Origin: Diaporthe sp. PMI_573
Taxonomy: Eukaryota > Ascomycota > Sordariomycetes > Diaporthales > Diaporthaceae
Assembly: GCA_021399435.1 (NCBI GenBank)
Contig: JAJTUP010000033.1
Coordinates: forward strand, 1 to 64,000
Direction: 5' to 3'
DNA length: 64,000 nt
Below, piece after piece: positions 57,099 to 64,000 of this stretch. Within the stretch, counting starts at the first letter, position 1; each line of letters starts with the position of its first letter. The translations under genes and the position numbers were made by a program. Under the pieces are notes generated by a model. The model made no database searches. It had not been told where the DNA came from and saw only the letters and a list, made by a program, of their open reading frames with translations.

Positions 57099-60000
57099 TG
57101 TGGTGGGTGGTTGTGGTGTGTGGCACGAACGATCCAATAGGTGAGGGGGAAAGGTATCAGACCACAGGATGAGTTTCAGTTCGAATCAGCCCTGTCTACT
57201 CGCAATCGGGCGTCGTGACGTCGTTGACACAGGCGCATTGCTCTGCGCTCACTCTGGAAAACGGCGGCTGCTAGTCTAACAGTCGACGGCAGAATTGCCG
57301 CCGGGCTGTCAGCGGGAGACGGGAGCTCACTCATTGGACGGGCCGTCCTGGCACTGGCTGGGGGCCCACACACCTGACGTTCAACCAAAGTCGACGGCAG
57401 CTTCAGTCTCGACACCGATGCAGGTGCGGTGAATGCTACTGTGTATGTAGCTGGGACGGTCGCCCAGCACAGGGACCTGCAGTTTGAATCGGGCGCTTGT
57501 TACGCTCTGGCGAACCATCTTGCCCTCTGGCTGCCTCCCAAGGTAGAGTAAACTAGGCATCACGCCCCCAAACATTGTAATGCGCCTCCCTCTTTTGTTG
57601 TTGTCCAGGTTCCCCACGAACGTGGCCATCACCGCGAGGCAGTGCAGAAAACCGCGCCATGGTATTGGATCTGCTCCCAGTCCCACGGGCCGGAAGCCCG
57701 TTTCCATTTGTTATTGCGTCTGAAGTTGAGCAGCCCGATGCAACCTTGGGTCCTTACACCGCCTGCAGATGTGCAGGCAGTCCCCCAAGTTACACGCTGC
57801 AAAGCAATCGGCACAACGCGGTCGAAAGTGGTTGGGCCGGGCAATCTATCTGAACCAGCCGCGCATGCTTAGCCGCATTGTGTTTCTCTCAAGGAGAATT
57901 TAATTGTGGAATGTGTTTTGGAAACCATTTGGCTTTGTTGTTTGTATGGTTTGTCGAGGAACTGGGGCCGGGCCAGCGAGCCATCTCGCCAAGTCGTGCA
58001 GGTGTGAATCAGGATGCTTCATTGCCCGTTGATGCTGGCGGGATGAGTTAATTGGCCAAGCTCGGGAAGACTTTCCCCAAGGGCTGAGACCCTGAAACTG
58101 CAAGCCTACGAGCGTTTCCCACGGGTAAGAGGTTTGGGATAAATCATCAAACTGTGCGTGATATCTAACTGATGTTCCGAGGCCGTCATGAAGGACTCCA
58201 TCCCTGGTTCTCGTGTCACCAGAGAGGCCAACGCTGGGTCGACGGGGGTTTTACTGGTCATCAAGTCCCCAGCTGGTGCCGTGTGGCTTGGCTGTTGAGG
58301 CTGGCCCCCATCCTCCCTGGTCTTGTATATAGCAGGCTGCCGGGAAGATATTGCGCCGGGGCAGAGCCTCATAAATCAGTGTCAATGGGCAGGGATCTCC
58401 CAAACACACCCTTTCAGCGACGAGGGCCCAGACAGAAATTCAAGGGCAAGGAAAAGCTCTACGGGAGTCTCAAGGAAGGTTACCGAGAAGCCATGCCCGT
58501 AGATCATGCTGAGCCTACATCCCGAAGCCTGTGGAATGGAATGAGCCCTAGCTTCCAGCACATCGGACCGTTGAGTCTCAAGCCTGACTCAGCCCACGTG
58601 TTTCGAGCCGCGTACGGAGGCGCTGACGCGGAAGAGCGAAGACACGGGGGTGGAGGATGAAGCATTGCTGAGAACGGGATGGCACTTGGGGTTGTTGAGC
58701 GATGCGCACCGTACGATGGGCAGTCGGCGGCGTTGGCTCGCCAGGCCTCTTAAAACGGCCCTGGAAGATTGTCTGGTGGCATGAAGAAGGAGAGGTCTGC
58801 GAGGGATAACCTTGTGCTGGAGACAGGCAAAGCTCCAATCACGCCCTCGGCATTGCGGGAAGCCAGGGCTGCCCCGGGGTCTGGAGAGAGATGTCGCTTT
58901 AAGCCGACATATTGCGTGTGGACAGTGCATGCAATGCGTCAGGCAGGCGGAAATGATCTGAGGCGGGAAAGGTCCCTGGGCTGTCGGGACAGACTGTCAC
59001 AGGCAGCTGGAAAGAGAGTTCGGCAGTCAGAAAAGAAGAGACGAGGAGGGTTTTGCCAAGCCTCGTCTGAGGGCGATCAGTTCGTGACTGGGGGAGAGAC
59101 AACGCGTGGAAATTCGAGACACTTCATCAATGCGCTTGGATGCGTCTGTGGGGTGTGCTGAGCCCATGAGTGAATGCCTTTGCTTTTCTGCTGTGGCTGA
59201 GACTTTTCTTGTATCTCCCGTTGTCCATGAGTGCTCGCACTCCCTCTTATAACACGTTGAAATCAAAGGAAGCTGTCTGTTAGTTGGGCAGGTAGTATCT
59301 AAAGAATGACGGGAGGATCAGCTTGTGAGGTGGTAAAGATCTTTCTGGTGCAGCATCAGATCACCATCCGGCCTCGGGAAGTTGCCGTGCCTGCAGTAGT
59401 GTCGTCTACACAGCTAGGCAAAGGTCTCTGATCTTCACTTGTTCCTAGCGCCCCGGAGTGCACGATTATTACTGTCGACTGTACTTGCAACAAGCGACGA
59501 CATAGAAAACACACGACTATCCTGACCGTACGTTTGTTCATGGACAAGGCTGCCTCCGCCCGTGACTGTGATGCCTGTGTGATGCCTGAGCACATGCTAC
59601 AGCAGCTATGACATGTAATTTTGTGCCGTATCTTGCAGTCTCATTGATGATACTGCAGATAATTAAACGAGATAGATCTCATTGCAGGCAAAGCCACCCG
59701 ACGACCCAGCCCCGACCTTGACTGTCGAGGCGTTTCTTAGCGGGCACGGCGGGCTGCCCCTCCATGTACACGTGGTGCAGTCAGACTCAGAGAACGGGTA
59801 CGTGCTTTTTAGTGTAGGTTTCCCCGGTTTTGGAGGCCACCCGCGCTAGGTATTGTGACAACAGCGGCGGCTTCCTCCCGCGCTTGGGTGCAGCATCGCA
59901 AGCGTGCCAATGTGCCAGCGTGCCCAGGCGCCCAGGTGCCGGGTACCAGGTGCCCTGGCCCTGCCCGCATGCCCTGCCACAAGCCCCCTCCCCCAAACCT

Positions 60001-60823
60001 GCAACTGCGGCCTGCAACTGCCCCATTCCAAGACTCCACCAACGCCCATTCATTCATTCATCCATCCTTTCCACCTCCATGTCGCCTCCTGACAGTACAG
60101 TACGCATTTTGGTTGACTGGATACCCGGTCCATTCTCTTAATTCCAAGCTTTTGTTTTACTATTTTTTTCTCCCCCTTCTCTTTCTCTCTTCACTTCAAC
60201 AACAATCCTCCGTCTCCGTGTTGCTTCTTTGTTCGCCGAAGTGGGACGTCTATACCCCACGCTGCTCCAAACGCTCCTTTGACCGAACGCAATCGCATCG
60301 CTGTTCAGCGCTGCGCATCGCATCGCACGCAGCGTTCTTCCAGTCATTGGCCGAGAGAGGCTTGATTTCCGACTCGGACAGCGCACCACTCCGCCTCGTC
60401 ACAGTAGACCACCAGTCACACCAGACAGCTCCAGCCTGGTCCACAACAGTCTGAGACTTGTGCTCCAGGGCCGTCCGTTTGACTCGTTGCCGAAACTACC
60501 GAACCACCACCGAAGCCGCCCTGGGCAAGAGAGGCCACCTGCAGTCGACGACAGCCCCGCGCACTGCGACCACGACCAACAGCACTGTGCCCTGTCTGTC
60601 TCTTCCGTTCACCACAGCTGTTGGACGTGTCCACCTTTGTCTTCCCAAGCCAGCACCGCGTCTCATGGAAGTAATACGCCTGCGACATTCCTGAAGCATC
60701 GAGAGTCGAGTCGGACAAGGGACGCGGGTCCGATCGACTGAAGTCAGGCGCACCGCTCCTGCCATCGACACGACGGGAGACGGAGAGCTCACGAGAGTAG
60801 CATAGAAACAAGCAGACGCACAA
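57099..60823. other. 3.7-kb region without a supported gene, includes chs4 leader
   Basis: Between divergent cbp4 and chs4. Open frames (58172-58660, 59855-60454 plus; 60416-61186 minus) lack protein-like patterns. A strong pyrimidine tract at about 60150-60200 probably marks the chs4 transcription start, so some 600 bp up to 60823 may be 5' leader. Confidence 0.4.
60665..60694 (+). promoter_or_regulatory. Possible 9-codon uORF in chs4 leader
   Basis: ATG at 60665 with a stop at 60692 lies about 130 nt before the chs4 start codon and downstream of the pyrimidine-rich presumed start region. It would be in the mRNA if transcription starts near 60200. Whether it is translated is unknown. Confidence 0.35.
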
Positions 60824-63658
60824 ATGGCTTACAACGGGGGATACCCCGCCCCGCGTGCATTCAACGGGCCAGGAGCACCACGGCCGCCACCGCAGCGCCA
60901 GTACACTCCTGCGCCGGCACCACAACAGTACGACCAGCAGTACGACCAGTACCAGGATGACTACGGTCAGGGATATGACGGTTATTATGACCAGGGCTAT
61001 GGACAACAGTACGACGACAGGAACTTTGCCCCGCGAGGCCCGCCCCCGCGAGATCCCTATGGACCAGGCCCTGGCGGCCCCCCGAGAGGGCCACCTATGA
61101 ATGGGGGCCGGGGCGGTCCTATGAGACCTCCGCCGGGCAGAGGATATCCTCCTAATGGTGCGCCGGGTCGAGGACGACCTCCCCACGTTGGAGCTCCTAA
61201 TTCGGATCCTACCAGTAAGTCACAACAGTGTTCTTTGCATTTTCTTTGTGTCCGCGGTGACGTCTAACAACGGTCAAGTGAACCGCTCAAGACAGCCCAT
61301 CCTAGCCCCTCTAAAATCCCCAGGAGAGCCAGGATTTGGCGACAGCCCATTCCCAACATTCCCAGGCCAGGATCGTAAGACAAATCTGGACGAGGAACAA
61401 CAAATTCTCAGCCAAATGGGCGCTTTGGATATTGACAGCAAGAAAAAAGTCCCGAAAGGCAGGGCCCCAACACGCGGTGCTTCCATTGACGACTATGGTC
61501 CCCGACCGTCCATGGACTCCCAGCGAGGCCCTCCTCCACCGCGCAACTACCCGCCGCAGGGCTACCCGGAGCAACGACGCGGACCGCCGCCTGGTCGAGG
61601 AGGCTATGGAGACTACCCCGAGCCAGGCTTTGGGCCACCCTCGAGGACGATGACGATGCCATCAAACATTGGAGGCATGCAGGAGATGGCACCGCCACCG
61701 CACCGGTCAGACTCAGCGCCCTACGGTCCGTCTGGCCGAGGTATGCCTCCGCCGCGACCCTCAACCGCGTCAGGACACCGCCCACCCCCGCAGCGTATGC
61801 CTCCGCCAAACCAAGCAGGGGCAGGCTATGGTGGCCAGGGCTATGACTATGGCGCGGATCAAGGCTACGGATACGACGATTACTACAACGAGTACTATGA
61901 CGACCAAGGAGCGAATGGCTATCAGCAGCAGCCGCCCGAACCCGACATGCCGAACTTTGATGCGGCTCCTCGGGGGCGCAACTCTTTGGATCTATCCATG
62001 CAGTCCGGCGCACCAGAGCCACAAAGAGGGCCCGGCCGGATGCCCGGGCTGAACACTGCGAAATCCCAGCCTGATCTGCGCCAGCCACAGCAGGCAGTAT
62101 TCGAGATGGCACCCGACGTGCCTCCGCTGCCTCCAACAGGAGGTCAAGGTGGATACGGTGCCAGGACCAACGGCCCGAGCCCTCCTCAAGGTGGCTTCGG
62201 TCTCCCCAGCAATCCTATGCCGATCCGCCCAGGCCACCAACAGACACCGCCAAATGCCAACCCAGACGCCTTGCCGTCTCATCCCCTACCGGTGAGAGCA
62301 GGTCACATGCAGGGTTCTCTGGTCAACAACAAGCCGGCACCGGTCCGCAACTACGGCGGTACTCCCACTCCGGCACCTGCACCTGCACCTGCCCCTACGC
62401 CTGCCCTAATGCAGGGTGGTGGTGTATCTCGCGCTGCACCACAGGCAGAGCCTCCCGTAACGACCGAAGAGCTGGAGCGTCTGAGGAACACCGTCAAAGT
62501 GACCCCGCAGGACCAAGCGACAGCACTGCGTCTGGCTAAGAGACTGATGCAAGCTGCCGATGTCCTTGTGCCCAACGTGGCGGATCCAAAGTCACGCCAA
62601 CGAGCCCGCGATCGTTACGTCTTGGATGCACAGAAGATCTTGAAGAAGCTATCGAATGCTGGCAACGCCGATGCCATGTTCACACTGGCTGATGGCCTCG
62701 GCAAGGGGCTATTTGGCTCGGAGCCCGACAACAAGGAAGCCTTTACGATGTACCAATCTGCAGCAAAAGTCGGCCACGCGGCAGCAGCCTACCGCACGGC
62801 GGTGTGCTGCGAGATTGGCAACGAAGAGGGCGGCGGGACACGAAAAGACCCACTGAAGGCTATCCAGTGGTACAAGCGTGCGGCCATGCTCGGCGACACC
62901 CCGGCAATGTACAAGGTGGGAATGATACTGCTCAAGGGGCTGTTGGGACAGCAGAAGAACCCTCGTGAGTCCATTGGCTGGTTGAAGCGTGCAGCAGAGA
63001 GCGCGGACAGCGAAAACCCACACGCGCTGCATGAGCTGGGGCTGTTGTATGAGTCTGCTGGGCCGAACGACGTCATCCTGCGTGACGAACCGTACGCTTT
63101 CAGACTATTCAAGCAGGCCGCGGATCTGGGATACAAGTTTAGTCAGTATCGTCTGGGCTGCGCGTATGAGTACGGGCTACTAGGTTGTCCCATCGACCCG
63201 AGACTCTCGATCATGTGGTATTCCAAAGCGGCGGAGCAGGGTGAACACCAGTCTGAGCTTGCGCTTTCTGGTTGGTACTTGACGGGCAGCGACAACGTGC
63301 TCGGTCAGAATGATACTGAGGCATACCTTTGGGCGCGCAAAGCCGCGATGGCTGGTCTTGCCAAGGCGGAATATGCAATGGGCTACTTCACCGAGATGGG
63401 CATCGGCGTTCCCGCAAACATGGAAGATGCCAAGCGATGGTACTGGAGAGCAGCGGGTAAGTTTCTTGTCTCCGTTTACGGAATTGTCCATGGAGTCGTG
63501 CGTGATGGCTGACATATGCGACAGCCCAGGACTTCCCGAAGGCCCGCGAGCGCCTCGAGGAGCTGAAGCGGTCCGGTAAGAACGGCCCGCGGCAACGAGA
63601 GCGCATCACACGCAGCAAAATCGGCCAGCAGAACGAGGGCGAGTGCAGCGTGATGTAG
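60824..63658 (+). CDS. chs4: Chitin synthase activator Chs4/Skt5 (Sel1-repeat protein)
   Basis: Exons 60824-61214, 61279-63456 and 63525-63658 give 900 residues. The first about 530 residues are a Pro/Gly/Gln/Tyr-rich disordered region (QQYDQQYDQYQDDYGQGYDG; PAPAPAPAPTP). About seven Sel1-like repeats follow (for example AIQWYKRAAMLGDTPAMYKVG, AFRLFKQAADLGYKFSQYRLG, AYLWARKAAMAGLAKAEYAMG), matching fungal Chs4/Skt5/Csr proteins that activate class IV chitin synthase Chs3 at growth and septation sites. The last four residues, CSVM, form a CaaX box, predicted to be prenylated (Met favours farnesyl) for membrane attachment, as in yeast Chs4. The reading frame stays open past the TAG (see findings). 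Confidence 0.93.
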
Positions 63659-64000
63659 GGCGTCACGGTCGCACCTGATTTCTCTGCGCCTGCTGGGCTC
63701 GAACCTGCAGTGCCGGCAGCACTAGATGCGGAAGCCGGCGGCATGACTGTGACTGCGTATCGAGGCTTGCATGGGCCCGCAGGGTTGGCAATGGGTAGGA
63801 GGACCCCAGGGCCGGGTCTTCCAGGACGCCCCGACACACCTACAACCCTGCCTCGTGCTCGGGCGGCAGATGGACCGCCGCCGATCACTGGGATGGTCAT
63901 GAATGGCATGGTGGCCACACTGCGGATGGCCTCAGAGCAATCGCAGAGCCGTGGCGATCTCGTGAGGGAGAGATATCAAGCTCTGGAGGAATTGCAAAGG
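63659..64000 (+). other. Open frame after chs4 stop, running off the window
   Basis: The chs4 frame continues for 114 sense codons after TAG to the window edge. It includes internal Met codons and a helical-looking segment (MVATLRMASEQSQSRGDLVR). It could be a chance GC-rich frame, the 5' part of the next gene, or a readthrough extension. Not called as a gene. Confidence 0.3.

Noticed and set aside
59855..60454. 199-codon plus-strand ORF upstream of chs4
   Set aside because: Pro/His/Ser-rich translation of C/T-rich promoter DNA with no conserved pattern.
1..64000. CRISPR arrays, bacterial operons, replication origins
   Set aside because: No spaced direct-repeat array was seen, and the window is eukaryotic with spliced genes. 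The only regular arrays are the coding minisatellite and microsatellites listed.

Overview
The window is nuclear DNA of a filamentous ascomycete (Pezizomycotina, probably Sordariomycetes). Genes are interrupted by short introns (about 50-220 nt) with GTANGT-like donors, CTAAC/CTGAC branch sites and CAG/TAG acceptors. The gene set is fungal: a Chs4/Skt5 chitin synthase activator with a CaaX end, Cbp4, Aim11, Mcm21/CENP-O and an RGS protein with membrane segments. The left flank carries the TpA-rich, stop-riddled signature of repeat-induced point mutation (RIP). The species cannot be named from sequence alone.

Layout. 1-6.5 kb is a RIP-destroyed Ty1/Copia retrotransposon remnant on the minus strand, with gag and protease relics and a cluster of three perfect hairpins. 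6.7-11.2 kb holds a winged-helix/TPR protein resembling the C-terminal half of a fungal NLR, then a secreted amidase. 14.9-18.3 kb holds an RGS/transmembrane protein with a dead Tc1/mariner element inserted about 120 bp past its stop. 19.6-28.7 kb holds pantothenate kinase, an unrecognised protein with a 7-residue repeat array, Aim11 and a 2-oxoglutarate oxygenase. 28.7-41 kb is gene-poor and accessory: a Thr/Pro-rich protein, two conserved fungal proteins of unknown function (one with an HExxH motif), NmrA-like and BTB relics, and a GPI-type cell-wall protein. 41.4-63.7 kb is a core block: Mcm21/CENP-O, acetyl-CoA transporter, MARVEL-like protein, DUF1348 protein, PMP20-type peroxiredoxin, ribosomal protein eL24, Tad1, NAC beta (Egd1), Cbp4 and Chs4/Skt5.

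The genes form no pathway cluster. They are single units, often divergent pairs (mcm21/acetyl-CoA transporter, DUF1348/peroxiredoxin, rpl24/tad1, cbp4/chs4).

The most striking observation is that an intron of pantothenate kinase (21210-21401) and an intron of the peroxiredoxin gene (49790-49976) are about 85% identical over their whole length, from the first donor base to the last acceptor base, although the host genes are unrelated and the intron phases differ. That is the hallmark of introner-like elements, spliceosomal introns that multiply in the genome. All gene models are hand-spliced by reading frame and splice motifs and have not been tested against transcripts.
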